Source of the DNA: Caprella mutica | Lineage: Eukaryota; Arthropoda; Malacostraca; Amphipoda; Caprellidae | DNA length: 64,000 nucleotides | NCBI GenBank assembly: GCA_947561585.1 | Contig: CANNZV010001056.1 | Location: forward strand, 122,533-186,532 | Reading direction: 5' to 3' | Shown here: piece after piece, positions 47,445 to 59,989 of the stretch | Layout of the letters: each line of letters begins with the position of its first letter | Numbering within the stretch: the first letter of the stretch is position 1 | The notes under the pieces: generated by a model | Database searches by the model: none | What the model was told of the DNA's origin: nothing | The model's input: the letters and a program-made list of their open reading frames with translations, nothing else | Translations under genes and position numbers: made by a program

Positions 47445-49900
47445 AAAATGAATGAAAATTCGATTTTAATTAAACATTTCTTCGGTCATATATATTACAG
47501 TGTATTATACATATAATAGTCATCTTTATATATATAAAACTGAAAATATTATAATTATTTGAGTAATACCCTACAATAAATTGCAGGTATTTTTAGCCCA
47601 TAGTTCTCTAACTGCCTCTCAGTTGCGATATTTTGGCGCATAGTGTTTACTTTGTTTGCTCATATCAGTTATTGAATTCTGTGCCAAAGGATTATGGAGG
47701 GATGAGTAAAGTGAAGAGACTTTGCCTTAGGAATGTCTAGTAATAAAACTGAGCAAGATTTTAATTGCTATCACGACAATATTCATTATCATTACCAATG
47801 AATAATATTTTAAATTCATAGGTTATTTTTTATGTTCCAATACTATTACAGAAAATATATCATCAAATTATTTATTATGTAGAGAAGAAACAAGTATAAA
47901 ATATCACGTTTTTGTTATTTTGGTAACTACTTCCAATGTATAACTTGTTTAAGTATTATTACAAATCAAATTAGCAGTGCGAAACAAATATTGATAAAAC
48001 ATAAACAAATAATTACATATGTTCATATATTCCTATGCCAATAAAAATATGAGAGATTTTCTCGAACTTATTTCAGAAATAGAGACTAAATGGTGCGTGC
48101 AATCTACGGATGTTTCACCTCCATCAGATACCAGCAGTAACATCAGTTAATTAGAGATGTTCCTGAGCAACTCTGAGATAAGTTTCAAAATATCTCGTAT
48201 GTTGCAGACAAGAGGAAAGTACTGAATACTTTCTATGCCAAAGTCAATAGAGGAGAAGTTGCTGAAGAGATCCATTGTTGTACCTAAATAGAACGTACAC
48301 AACAAGTGAATCTTTACCATGTCCATGCATTGAAACATGGCTTACTGTACTTGTTAGTTAGCTATTGCAGTGAGTATATAATGGGTAGCAAAATGTAGGG
48401 AACTTAAATTAGAAGTAAATTTAAGTTGAACAATTAATAAACAAATATGTAAGTACAACATATAATTATATTCAAATTTTGAAATATACAAAGCTAGTTA
48501 TAAATAAAAAGAATGTCAATTCACAGCAAGTTTTATATGGAGTTTCATTGTGACTTTCAAAAATATAAAATGTTACCTATTGCATTGGCTATCAAATTCC
48601 TGCAAACTGGAAAAATGTTTTCAAGAATTCTGAACTTTTCCGAGAATTTTCCATTTTATCGAATAATATTGGTAAGTTGGACGCATTTTTGGAGCAGTAG
48701 GCCTTTTGTAATATCTGAGAGAAGATGAACTGCCATTTACTTTGCACAACAAAAATAAATTAACTAAACTGATTTCGAAAATGTAGATAGAGTATGAAAG
48801 AAACTGATAATAATGGACTAATTAAAAGTAAAAATGAGAAAATTGTATCACATCTTCCCAGAGATAAATTTATGTTGGGGCCATAGAAGAAGGGGTTTCT
48901 CTTAATTTAAGATTGGCCCACCTTAATTTTTCATCAGTTTATACAAGTTAGCTGAAAATAAACCTGATTTCACTTTCTTATTGTTACAACGATAGTTTTC
49001 TTTCGTCTGTTAATTCATGGACTTTAAATAATTGATTTTTTTTTCTTATTAATCAATACACAAAACAACCTCACAAAAATATTAACTTTAAAGCTCGAAA
49101 TAAATATTCGCCGGTGAAAAATTAATTAAAAATGAATTAATTAATCATCGCTTCAGTAAAAGTGAGTCCAAAGTCTTGAACTGTTGTCACAATATTTACT
49201 TAAATAAATTTAACTTCGATTTAAAATACTACTTTTTGGAACTAATTATACAAAGCAAAATATTCTGCGGAAATATTCTGAAGAATGCTGAGAGGAAACT
49301 AATTAACAACTTTAAATTAAATGAAACTGTAATGAAACATTGAAAAGAAATTCTCAATGTTTTGATTTGAAGAATATTAAAACGATTCTTTATTCAAAAA
49401 TTATTGTAATATATCAAAGCGTTAAAGTACCTTTTTTAGAGAATTAATTAAGATTACTAATTACTAATTGATGGTAATTTATTTTCAGGACAGCGGGACA
49501 AACTCTGCTCCATTTACTGTCCTTCCTTTCGACTGTAAAGTAAATAAACAAAATCTAACAGCATTCAACTCAAACAGATTTTCATTCGAGTGAAATCAGA
49601 GCAAACGATATTCTAGACCTAATTTATTTACTAATATTCCTAGTAAGTTTAAAGACAATGTTTGTGATTTTTGATGATCTCCAAGTCTCGAGTAGTGAGG
49701 ATACGTGTTAATGGAACAAAAACAATTCAGTGTTTACTAATTCAAATTGTACCAGAAAATAATTGGTTATGGTATATTTATTGTTAATAGTAAGGAATTG
49801 ATAATTCACCCTTACTGTTTAAGTTCATATATTAATCAAAATAATGAGATAACATTCTATTACAATAAACTAAAGCATAGCAATGAGAATAAGTGTCATT
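47445..49900. other. AT-rich DNA, no gene confirmed
   Basis: No arrays, element ends or duplications were seen. Short open frames near 48150 and 48510 lack domains and splice context. Confidence 0.45.
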
Positions 49901-49902
49901 TG

Positions 49903-50054
49903 TTAGCACTCCATTAGGCAGATGTACTCCATTACTCTGCAGTCAAAGCCTGTAAGTTGACCTGTCCCTCTGTAGATTCGATAGCCCTCATCTACAAAGT
50001 TCAATGTGGCTTCTCTTGACTCGGGATCTGAATGCTTTATACAAACAACTGTTG
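49903..50054 (-). other. Exon-like minus-strand ORF, possible terminal coding exon
   Basis: On the minus strand, a candidate acceptor (tattttgtatttacatatcgag or the following caacag) precedes an open frame of about 49 codons. It contains IKHSDPESREATLNFVDEGY and ends VMEYICLMEC, then TAA at 49903-49905. Composition is far less AT-biased than its surroundings and amino acid use is typical of real protein (charged, Gly, Cys). An AATAAA on the minus strand at 49777-49782, about 120 bp past the stop, could be a polyadenylation signal. I do not recognise the protein. No upstream exon was identified, so an isolated exon relic is possible. Confidence 0.4.
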
Positions 50055-50626
50055 CTCGATATGTAAATACAAAATAACTAATCAAGTTAATGCATTTGCA
50101 TCTGAGATGGTACATTTTATATCAGGTCAAATATGTATATTTACACATCATAATAAGCGCAATATCATTAGAACGTAAGCAGCTAGACTAGTAGGTGTGT
50201 AATAGTGCACATTGACTGATAGTTAAACTTTTCTAATCAAATGTTGCCATCGTTTGAATAGATGAGAATCTGTAATAACCATTTCTACTTTAATATATGC
50301 ATGTCAAAGTTAGTTCAAGCTGAACCAATATGCATACGAGTCAATGTTAAACTATTCCAAACTAATTCAAAATGGATGGAGGTGCTACAATCCTTTATCT
50401 ATCAAATCATATTATTTTTTCTTATATATGACAGGTTCTCACAACTGTGATTCATTCAAAGTATCACAATTCATACCAATTATTTTCTCAATAACACCTG
50501 GTCTGCACTGCAATCAATCCGAGTGTTTCGGTTTGTGATGAGAAGGAAAAGAAAATCAGAATCGGATTGTCTGGTCAGATTGGTAAATCAGTCGATCATG
50601 GAGTTACGAATTAGATTAGTGAACAC

Positions 50627-51297
50627 GTGAAGGGGTGGAGAAGAAGAGGAAGTGAGGGAGTGAAGTGGTGGAGAGGAGGGGGAAATTGAACAAATAGAAG
50701 AAGAGGATGAGAGGAAGTGAGGAAGTGAAGTGGTGGAGAGGAGGGGGAAATTGAACAAATAGAAGAGGAGGAAGAGAGGAACTGGTAGAGAAGAGAAAGA
50801 GAGGAAGTTAAGTGTGGGAGAGGAGGAAGTGGGGGAGAAGAGGAAGGGGGTGAAGATGAAGTGGGGGAGAAGAGAAAGAGGAGAGAAGAGGAAGGAGGGG
50901 AGAAGAGAAATAGGAGAGAAGAGGAAGGAGGGGAGAAGAGAAAGAGGAGAGAAGAGGAAGGAGGGGAGGAGAAAAAGAGGAAAGAAGAGGAAGGAGGGGA
51001 GAAGAGAAAGAGGAGAGAAGAGGGAGGAGGGGAGAAGAGAAAGAGGAGAGAAAAGGAAGGAGGAGAGAAGAGGAAGGAGGGGAGAAGAGAAATAAGAGAG
51101 AAGAGGAAGGAGGGGAGAAGAGGAAGGAGGGGAGAAGAGAAACAAGAGAGAAGAGGAAGGAGGAGAGAAGAAAAAGGATGGAGAGAAGAGAAAGGATGGA
51201 GAGAAGAGGAAGGAGTAGAGAAGAAAAAGGATGGAGAGAAGAGAAAGGATGGAGAGAAGAGAAAGGATGGAGAGAAGAGGAATTGGAAGAGGAAGAA
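50627..51297. repeat. Long homopurine/homopyrimidine tract
   Basis: About 670 bp is almost entirely A/G on the plus strand, including an uninterrupted purine run of 181 nt (50912-51092). It consists of degenerate units such as gagaagaggaaggagggg. A sub-repeat containing gtgaagtggtggagaggagg recurs at about 50660 and 50724. All long open frames here (up to about 250 codons on both strands) are Ser/Leu/Phe/Pro or Glu/Lys/Arg/Gly low-complexity artefacts. Confidence 0.95.
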
Positions 51298-51299
51298 TG

Positions 51300-53985
51300 A
51301 TTTTGGTGGATTTGAAATACCATTCAACATTGCCAATGATTATTATCATATTTTAGGAAAAATATTTATTACAATATTAATTAAAGTACAAATTATATCG
51401 AAATATAAAATAATAAGAAATTTTATTATTTTTTAAATCTTCAATTAGATCAGAATTATTACTAATCAACTTTGCCAAACTACATATTGAACTCAGTTCA
51501 TATTATTTTTTTAAAATACATGAAATTTTAATATTATAGATAGTGACAGTATGATGTTATTTAATGAAAGAATTAAACGGAAAATAAATGCTAAAGAGAG
51601 TCATAGAGTTGAACAATATTAATGAATAGTATCGAACTGTATTGAAATTAATTATGCCATCATTATTGATAATTATAAACTTTGATATATTTTATGAAAA
51701 CCGATGAAGATTGCCACTGTTATTTTTTTCTGCATTATCTTGTTATTTATCTTTGAATAGTTCGTTTTTCTGTCAATTAATAAATTCCGATAGATTTTTA
51801 ATATTAAATACAGTTGCATTGTTTCGGGCTCATTAAAATATATGAATTCGTGGAACTTATGTGCATAATAGAAAAATATTTATAAAGAATTCGAGAAAAA
51901 ACATCAAATCTTATCCAATGGAGTGCATTTTCAGAATTCCTCGGATATCGCAACTCAGTCTAATAAAGAAACCAACTGAAAAATGTGTTGTGACGCTTCC
52001 ATTGCCTTGTATGATTATTAAATGATAATTGTATCTATGAATTTTGTGAATTATAAACAATAAATTTAAAACCTGTTCGAACTGATATATATACTGTAGA
52101 TATTTTTTAATACGATACATTTAATTTATATACAGAGTGGAAGAAAAGTAACTTTACACTTTCAAATACTTCTTGTAAGAAAACTGACTAAACTATAGAT
52201 ATCAAATGAATGTGAATTTAAATACAAAAGATTAGGATTAAATTTTAATGATGTACTTCGGATGTTCTCAGTTTTTGTTCAAATAAGAGAGCATTCTTTG
52301 TACAATATTTTGCAAAACATTTAGTATTGTGTCCCTCGTTATTTGGTTACATGATATTAGCTTAACAACAATAATATTAACCTGACAGGAGATACTGCAA
52401 GAACAGTTGAGTACCTTTTGTTTGCGAATATGCACATATGCCAATTGCAGTTAACTATAATACATAGGTATACGTTATTTAAAATTTCATAGCATCTTAA
52501 ACTCTTCAGTATGTTATTACCATTGATTTGAGAGCAATGAATCACATTTTTGCCAATACTGTACCTAAATATTTCTGTTATCAATTCACGTTGGAAGACT
52601 CAAAGGAATAAGGAAAGGAATTCGCAATCATTCGAGTGCCAGGAGATATTCCTTCTAGAGCTTCAGGAGATTAAAATGTCTGTAGTTTGCTGTTTTTGGT
52701 ATTGTGGATCAAATTCATTTCTTAAAACTAAATTTGCGATACCTGTAAATATATGATAAAGATCCTTTTGAGATTTGAAAATAATAACAATCACGAAATT
52801 GTAATCATGCAGTGACTCTTTAATCTGATAGTTCATCATGTAGTGACTATTTTCGTTGATGGCTCTTATTAGGATGTACATTTTTTTTAATTTTCAAATA
52901 CTGGTCATATAAACAAATCGGATTACCAAAAATTTGTTTGTTAATTGATGGCCAATGACTAAAAATTTATATAAAATCAATAGTCAGAAATTCCAGACAT
53001 ATTGAACTTTAAATAAAAAATTTATATATACATATAATATTGTTTATAGGGATATAATATCAACGTGGTAAATATCATAAAGGTTTTTGACTGTTAGCTG
53101 AGCATACCAGTACATTGATTTCAGTTCAAATATTACTGTAGAATAACTAAATAAATCCATTGTTTCACCTCACTGCATTATAGTGACACAATGCATCTTG
53201 TCTGCATGTCACCTGACTTACATCAACACTAAGGTAATTAGTTTGCATTGTAAAATCTGCATAATATTATTGTTTGGTGTTATTTGCATGTGTGCACTGA
53301 ACATGCAATGAAATAAACAGTATAGCAATTGGAATTATCCTTTTCAGAGAATTGTTATAATTATTAGAAGGGTGAATAGAGTATAAGATCAATCTAACAC
53401 TTGACTGTAATATGTAGGTCTGTGTGGTAGGAAAAATATTATTACTGACTATAAAATGTTAGATAGAACCCTCATTCTATTTTTTCTTTATTTATTTGTA
53501 ACATATCAAGCGATATATTTAACTCAAGAAGATGCGTATTAGTCTATAAGATTAGAAATATTTTGTTATATTTCATGGTACACTTGCTGAAATATTAAAA
53601 AAATATATTCGCTTGATAGTATAATACTTAGAATTTTTTTCTTAATTAATCGAGGATTTTAGAATCATCGGTTTACCTCTAATAATAGCTAGGAATAAAT
53701 TTACGAAACCCTCTCTGCAATTTTATATCATAACATAATTTATATTCGTCTATATAATATCAGATTTACCTCTGTAAGGATCACCTCATTATTTTATCAA
53801 CTGGAGAATTATATTTTATTATTCAACTTTATTCATCGAATGTTTAGGGAATGTTCAATCTCATAATTGAATTCCTGGCATTATAAATTATTATGTAATA
53901 TTTCTTGTAATTTTGTAATATAATGATTTAATGTACATTGACTTCAGTATAAGATTGAAAAGATTCAAACTCAACGGGAAATCCA
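51300..53985. other. AT-rich DNA, no gene confirmed
   Basis: At 52133-52160 tatacagagtggaagaaaag resembles the CAGGGTGG-type end of DNA transposons (compare 61224), but no partner end was found. A less AT-rich stretch at 52590-52690 is open on the plus strand (RWKTQRNKERNSQSFECQE) without other support. Confidence 0.4.
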
Positions 53986-54008
53986 TAATATTAGAGGTTA
54001 TTTAAGAG

Positions 54009-54424
54009 GTTTTCAATCGCGCCTCTACAGTCTTATAGAAATAGGTACATAACTATAGAGGATGACCGTTTTCAATCGCGCCTCTATACTATGATAGAAA
54101 TAGGTACATAATTATAGAGGTTGTCCGTTTTCAATCGCGCCTCTAAAGTCATATAGAAATAGGTACTTAACTATAGAGGTTGACCGTTTTCAATCGCGCC
54201 TCTATAGTTTGAAGGGAATAAATACACAACTATAGAGGTTGACCGTTTTCAATCGCGCCTCTACAGTCAGATAGAAATAGGTACATAACCATAGAGGTTG
54301 TCCGTTTTCAATCGCACCTCTAAAGTCAGATAGAAATAGGTACATAACTATAGAGGTTGTCCGTTTTCAATCGCGCCTCTACAGTCAGATAGAAATAGGT
54401 ACATAACCATAGAGGTTGTCCGTT
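54009..54424. repeat. 59-bp hairpin-forming satellite, about 7 copies
   Basis: The unit starts gttttcaatcgcgcctctac, with agtcagatagaaataggtac and ataactatagaggttgacc following. CCTCTA-AGT near the start pairs with AACTATAGAGG near the end. In the fourth unit CCTCTATAGTT and AACTATAGAGG are a perfect 11-bp pair. Confidence 0.95.
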
Positions 54425-54426
54425 TC

Positions 54427-54906
54427 CACACTTAGGATCATCAGGACACACTTAGGATCATCAGGACACACATAGGATCATCAGGACACACATAGGATCA
54501 TCAGGACACACTTAGGATCATCAAGACACACATAGGATCATCAGGACACACTTATGATCATCAGGACACACTTATGATCATCAGGACACCCATAGTATCA
54601 ACAGGACACCCATAGTATCAACAGGACACACTTAGGATCAATAGGACACTCTTAGGATCAATAGGACACACTTAGGATCAATAGGACACACTTAGGATCA
54701 ACAGTACACACTTAAGATCTAGAGGAAACTCTTAGGATCAACAGGACACACTTAGGATCAATAGGACACATTTAGGATCAATAGGACCCACTTAAGATCT
54801 ACAGGAAACTCTTAGGATTAACAGGACACACATAAGATCTACAGGACACACTTCTGATCAACAAGACACACTTAAGATCCATAGGACACACATATGGATC
54901 AAGAGG
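54427..54906. repeat. 20-bp tandem array, about 24 copies
   Basis: The unit is cacacttaggatcatcagga, with gradual drift to ggatcaacagga, ggatcaatagga and agatctacagga toward the right. There are essentially no indels over the array. A spurious minus-strand open frame overlaps its end. Confidence 0.95.
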
Positions 54907-55228
54907 ACCACCGTATAGCAACAAATAATGTATAGGAATAGAGAAGATAAATAAGAATAGAGAACATACATAGAAACAAGGAGATAAAACACACTTGATT
55001 TTGTAACAGATATATAGAAAGTAAAAATATTCTAGAGAATTAATGTAGTAAGCAATAGCTAAGTTAGTAACAAATTTTCTATTTTTTTGTCTCATATCTC
55101 AATACTAATTAGATTGTTAATTAATATTAATAAACTTTAGGATATATAGCTTAAATAGAAAGACGGTATCCAACATACAACCATTGGTCATAAAATTCAT
55201 TGTCAGGTCCAGGTTTTCCACCCTCCTC

Positions 55229-55260
55229 CTGATGATGAATAGAAATCTTTCTATTCGAAA
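55229..55260 (+). other. CTGATGA-hairpin-GAAA motif
   Basis: CTGATGA at 55229-55235 is followed by GAATAGAAA/TTTCTATTC, a perfect stem, and then GAAA at 55257-55260. This order resembles the core of hammerhead-type ribozymes and similar motifs near the ends of Penelope-like retroelements. There is one extra T between CTGATGA and the stem, and no convincing stems I or III, so ribozyme activity is not supported by the sequence alone. Confidence 0.3.
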
Positions 55261-55313
55261 GCTTGATATCTGAAAAAACCTTCAACGCAGAGTTTAAATA
55301 ACCTCTAATATTA

Positions 55314-56600
55314 CTTCAGTATAAATATACTAACACTATTTTTTCATCATTGTATTGAGCTTGATGATACAGTCCATCAGGCCAACTTCAAGATATTGGC
55401 AAAACTAATGTGAAAAAATATTAGAAAATATAACCAATCTATCAGAGTTACTCTTGTGATATTTTTCAAAATGCTAATTTTTACGCCTCTGTAAGTTAAC
55501 GACACACACCGTCAAGAATTAATTTACTGAGAATGCCTTCGGATCTTCTTAGTCTGATCATTTGATATTCCATGCCTGTCATATATGTCCTATTATTAAA
55601 AAAATACTATCTGCGCAACAATATTCGTTTTATTTAAACAGATTTTCAACTACTGATATTACAATTGTTGGTTAAGATTTACTTTTAATTATATTTATAT
55701 ATGGTATATCTGTAGTTTGAGCTAAAATATAAGATTGTACTGTCCCTCATCACGATGCAAATTGTATGTAATTACCAATGACTTGTTAGTGTTGACATCT
55801 AGTCTATGCATATGAGCATAATAGTCAACAGAGGGTCATTCTGACTCGATTTTTACTTTTTTTCACAATAGGGATAATGTATTGTTATAACACGAATATA
55901 GTTATATATAGAGTATACACATATACACTATACAATATATTATTGTATATCTATATATATAGGACTGATGATAAATTTACATAAATAATTCAATTCAGTA
56001 ATAATTACTTATAACCTTTTCTTGCTTCATACCAATTTTTCATTTAATTATTAGAGAAATTTTTTTTAATAATCAGATGATTAAAAAAATAGGTATGAAA
56101 CTTTCAGGTCCAATTAATTTCCTTTGCCTTTTTAAGGAATATATTAATATTGAAGAAGAATACAATACATTTTCTATATGTTAAATTAATGTGAATTAAT
56201 TAATGTAGTCAACAAAATGTGACATTCGGCTTATCAATGTACCCTTTTATTGTATCTGTTACCTCCATTTGATCTCCAATATCAATGAGGAACTGAAATG
56301 AATTTCAAGATACGCCATTTTTACCTCAGCGATAAAGATTGGATATCTCTTTGATAATTTTTTAATATATTACAGCTAATTTTAACTGTAATTGAAAGAT
56401 TGTTATATATATATTTATCAAATATTATTGTTTTGAATTTAAAGACATTTTTATGGTTGAATATAATTATTCGATTAAATTTAATTATTTCAGTATGTAA
56501 TTTTTTACATAAAATGTAGTTGATTGTTTAAATAACTTTTATATAAATGTCATTGCTTCTATTAGATTTAAAATTTTCTAACAAATTTCATTATTTTTAT
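55314..56600. other. AT-rich DNA, no gene seen
   Basis: Closed in all frames; some TA-rich simple sequence near 55900-55960. Confidence 0.5.
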
Positions 56601-56601
56601 T

Positions 56602-56765
56602 TCATTTTATTGACCTTATTTAATTTTATTGACCTTATTTAATTTTATTGACCTTATTTAATTTTATTGACCTTATTTAATTTTATTGACCTTATTTAAT
56701 TTTATTGACCTTATTTAATTTTATTGACCTTATTCAATTTTATTGACCTTATTTAATTTTATTGG
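56602..56765. repeat. 20-bp tandem repeat, about 8 copies
   Basis: The unit is ttttattgaccttatttaat. Copies are nearly perfect; one has ttattcaat, and the last changes to ttggtttatt. Confidence 0.95.
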
Positions 56766-56789
56766 TTTATTAAAAGATTCTATTTAATA

Positions 56790-58080
56790 CACTTTCTTCT
56801 AGTTATTAAGTGTCATTAGTTTAATTAAGTGTAATGATTTCATTAAATTTATTTACAATTTCAATCTTGACAAGTATTTTATTTTGAATGGAGATTCAGA
56901 GTCGAAATGCTTCTTTTCATAACAATGAATACCTAGTGCTACAAAAATTATTTACGCGAGTGTTACAAAAATATTTACTCTAAGTCTAGTACAACGTAAA
57001 TATTTACTAGAGTGCCATGAAGAATATTAATCGCGGGTAGAGTGCCATAAAGAATATTTACTTTTAGTTGAAGAGCATATCATTAGTATGAATTGTGCAA
57101 CAAGATTGAGAATGGAAATGATATATTTTAAGGTTCTTATTTAACCAAGAAAAGTTTAATTTTTCTTCAAAAAAGTTAATTAAATAATTAGTTCAGTGAA
57201 TGTTATTTACCCCAAATTCTATTGGATAGTCAGAAAAACTAATATTCATTTTCTAAACTGTTTATACATTCATTTATTAAAATTTGATAGAATGAATGAA
57301 TACGTGAAAAAGTATCGAAATTTACCTAATGAGTTAAAATTCCACTCTATATAGAGCTTAAAACATACTAATTGTTAATGTAATATCAATTTGTTCATTT
57401 TCTAACAAATTGCTTTTTTTTTATTGTGTATTTTTGTGTTATTATTGTTAATAAAATTCTTTTTCGTTATTGAATGTCATTAGTTTGATTAAGTATCATT
57501 ATTTCATAATAAATTATTTAAAATTTTAATACTCCAAAACGTTGAAACTTTTTTCATGACAAATATTTTATTTCGAATGAAAATTTATAGTCAAAATGTT
57601 TTTTTGTAAATTACAATGAGTACCCTACTGCTACAAAACATTTGGGGAAGTGTTAAAAGAATATTTACTCGAGTGCCATAAGAATACTTACTTGAGTGCC
57701 ACGTGACTACTTTCTTTAGTTTAGTTGAAGAGCACTTCGTTAGTGTGAAAGAAAGATGAAAATGGATAAAAAATATATATGTATTTTAAGGTATTTATTT
57801 AACCTCGAGACATTTAATGGTTCTTCAAAATTGTTAATTATTTGCAAAGAAACAAATCGTTTACTGAATATCATTTACACTTCATTCTATTGGATAGTCA
57901 GAAAAACTAATATTTATTTCTAAACTGTTTATACATTCATTTTATTCAATATGGAAGTATATGTGAAAATGTTATCCTAATGAACCTATGAAGTAAGATT
58001 TAAAAAACTTGAAATTCCACTCTAAACAACTAAAAATAAGTTAATTAAATATGTTAATTGCTAATGTAATACCAATTCCA
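56790..58080 (+). repeat. Tandem duplication, units about 56790-57400 and 57455-58080
   Basis: Both units carry, in order, gtcattagttt, tattttat-tt-gaatg, agtgccataaagaatattta or a close variant, tagttgaagagca, ctattggatagtcagaaaaa plus ctaatatt, ctaaactgtttatacattca, aaattccactct and ttaatgtaatacca. Overall similarity is about 75-80% by eye. A short motif, gagtgcca-aagaatatttact, is itself repeated several times within each unit. No coding potential. Confidence 0.75.
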
Positions 58081-59260
58081 ATCGTAAATATATATCATAA
58101 TCAGAATTGTAATCTTTAATTTTCTATTTTTTAAATAAAAGGAAATAACGAGTAGCTGGTTACCTCTACAAAATAATGAGGCTAGCTTATAATTACAAAT
58201 TTATTACTGAAGAGTAAAACCCTAGGATAAAGTGACAATTGCCAGATTAGAATTAATTAGCAAATGAAAATTTTATCAACTAATTATTTAGAAACGAATA
58301 AAACTATGAGCACTAAATTAAATTCACTGTGGAGAGAGTATTGAGAAAAGTCGATCCAAACAAAATTCACTGTGCTCACCTCAAATAATATATTTTTATT
58401 AATGCTCATATTGTGATGCGTTTAAAAACAATGTTAAATTTTCTCCCAGTCTATATTTCAACTCTGGTAATTAGTCCTATACCCTATAAGTACCTCCCTC
58501 TGCCAATTTATTTTCCAAATACTGTCACCATTGAGTAGCGTCAGAGAAGTAGATCAGTTAAGAGGATTAAATTACGGTCACAATTTACCATCGGAAAGAG
58601 GGGAATGGTTTGAATCAATAAGGAGCTGATAGCGCAACTTTACGTAGAGAAGAAGTAGGAAGAGATTTCTTGTCGATGTTCAGAGAAAGTTTCCTTATAA
58701 AAAGTACTATAAAGATTGAAATTTAATATTAAAAAAACTATTGTCAACTTATCAAATATTTTTCTTCAATATTTGGTTAATAAGTTTGTTTGTTTCTCCA
58801 CCTCTTAATTATTTTCTTTTTCTGCTCCATTGGATTTTGTTGTTTATATTCACCATCGTTTTCTTTATCTTACTTAGTTCGAGGATACAACTCTCTCTGG
58901 ATACTGATTGTCGGCATCCTGTCTACATTGTATCCCTACAGACTACCAAGCCAGTTCGTGATGTTATAACAACATCACATTCATCCACTGGAAATAGCTT
59001 AATATCAACTGTGATGTTAAGTATCATATGATGAATTTATCATTTAAATATTATGTACAAATATTATATACTCTATAGGTTTGCTACTTTTTTGTTATTT
59101 AGTCTGACAAATTAATATTATACTCAAATGATATATTTTTAGTTAATATTATTTTCTTTACTTTCATTTTTTTCGAATAACTTATTTTAACTTATTAATA
59201 ACTATAATTGCATACATTCGAAGCTATCAACGAAATATATGACAATGATGGAAAATATTG
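58081..59260. other. AT-rich DNA, no gene confirmed
   Basis: A 96-codon open frame near 58741-59031 is hydrophobic at first and then mixed. No domain, splice context or duplication support was found. Confidence 0.4.
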
Positions 59261-59265
59261 TGAAA

Positions 59266-59665
59266 CTATATTATGTGCACTCGGTAGAACGCATACCTTC
59301 GCCGCCGCTTTGACCCGTTCTCTGCTAAAATTTAATAAACTGGTAACTGGATAATGACTAATCGTCCCACCAACTTTCATGCAATATGGTTCAATACTTT
59401 TTGAGTTATTTAGTTATAAATGACCTTGATCTTGATCTTGACCTTTAACCGGATCGCTTCCAAAATTCTAACAGATGGTTCCTGGACATTGACCAATAGT
59501 ACCATTAAATTTCAGATAATTTGGTTGAATACTCTTTGAGTTAATGAGTTACAGATGGCCTTGACCTTGATCTTTGACCTCTTACCCGATCAATCCCAAA
59601 ATCTAACAAAATGATTCCTACATATTGACCAATCGTCCCACCAAGTTTTATGCAATATGATTAGT
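59266..59665. repeat. GACCTTGACC-rich interspersed repeat, second long copy
   Basis: It starts gcactcggtagaacgcatac then cttcgccgccgctttgaccc, and continues through the same phrases as 5300-6190 in the same order and orientation (aactggataatgac, aatcgtccca, catgcaatatggttcaatac, tgagttat, gaccttgatcttgacc). Confidence 0.8.
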
Positions 59666-59989
59666 AAGGTTGTGACGATATTCTTTTAGCATAAAAATGT
59701 AATCTTGAGCATATTTAAATAAAGCATAATCTTTTTATTAAAAAGTAATAAAACATATTCTTTTCAAGAATATATAAAAAAAATCATGAAACTAATATAT
59801 TTCTCAGTTCATAGATATGCTATATAACTAAAGAATATATATTTACAAGAAAAAAACAATAGAAAGTAACCCAGGCAACAAGGATTTATTCCTGGGATAT
59901 TTTGTGATTGTCAAGCGGAATATGATGAAAACAATAATGAAAAAGCTATTTTATTTGTATATTTTCAATTCACTTAAACCCTCACTATA

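Larger units (their letters stand above)
53986..55313. mobile_element. 1328-bp segment bounded by a perfect 20-bp inverted repeat, filled with satellites
   Basis: TAATATTAGAGGTTATTTAA at 53986-54005 is matched perfectly in inverted orientation at 55294-55313. Inside are a 59-bp hairpin array, a 20-bp array and AT-rich filler. A 12-bp direct repeat (acttcagtataa) occurs at 53941-53952 and 55313-55324, abutting the right terminus but 33 bp outside the left, so it may not be a target duplication. There is no transposase. Mobile nature is inferred only from the inverted termini. Confidence 0.55.

Noticed and set aside
50588..51436. Several long open frames (171 to 253 codons) on both strands
   Set aside because: They lie on a homopurine/homopyrimidine tract. 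Such DNA lacks stop codons in several frames by composition alone, and the products are low-complexity.
54799..55095. 98-codon minus-strand frame overlapping the 20-bp array
   Set aside because: It is partly repeat translation and partly hydrophobic AT-rich filler, with no domain.
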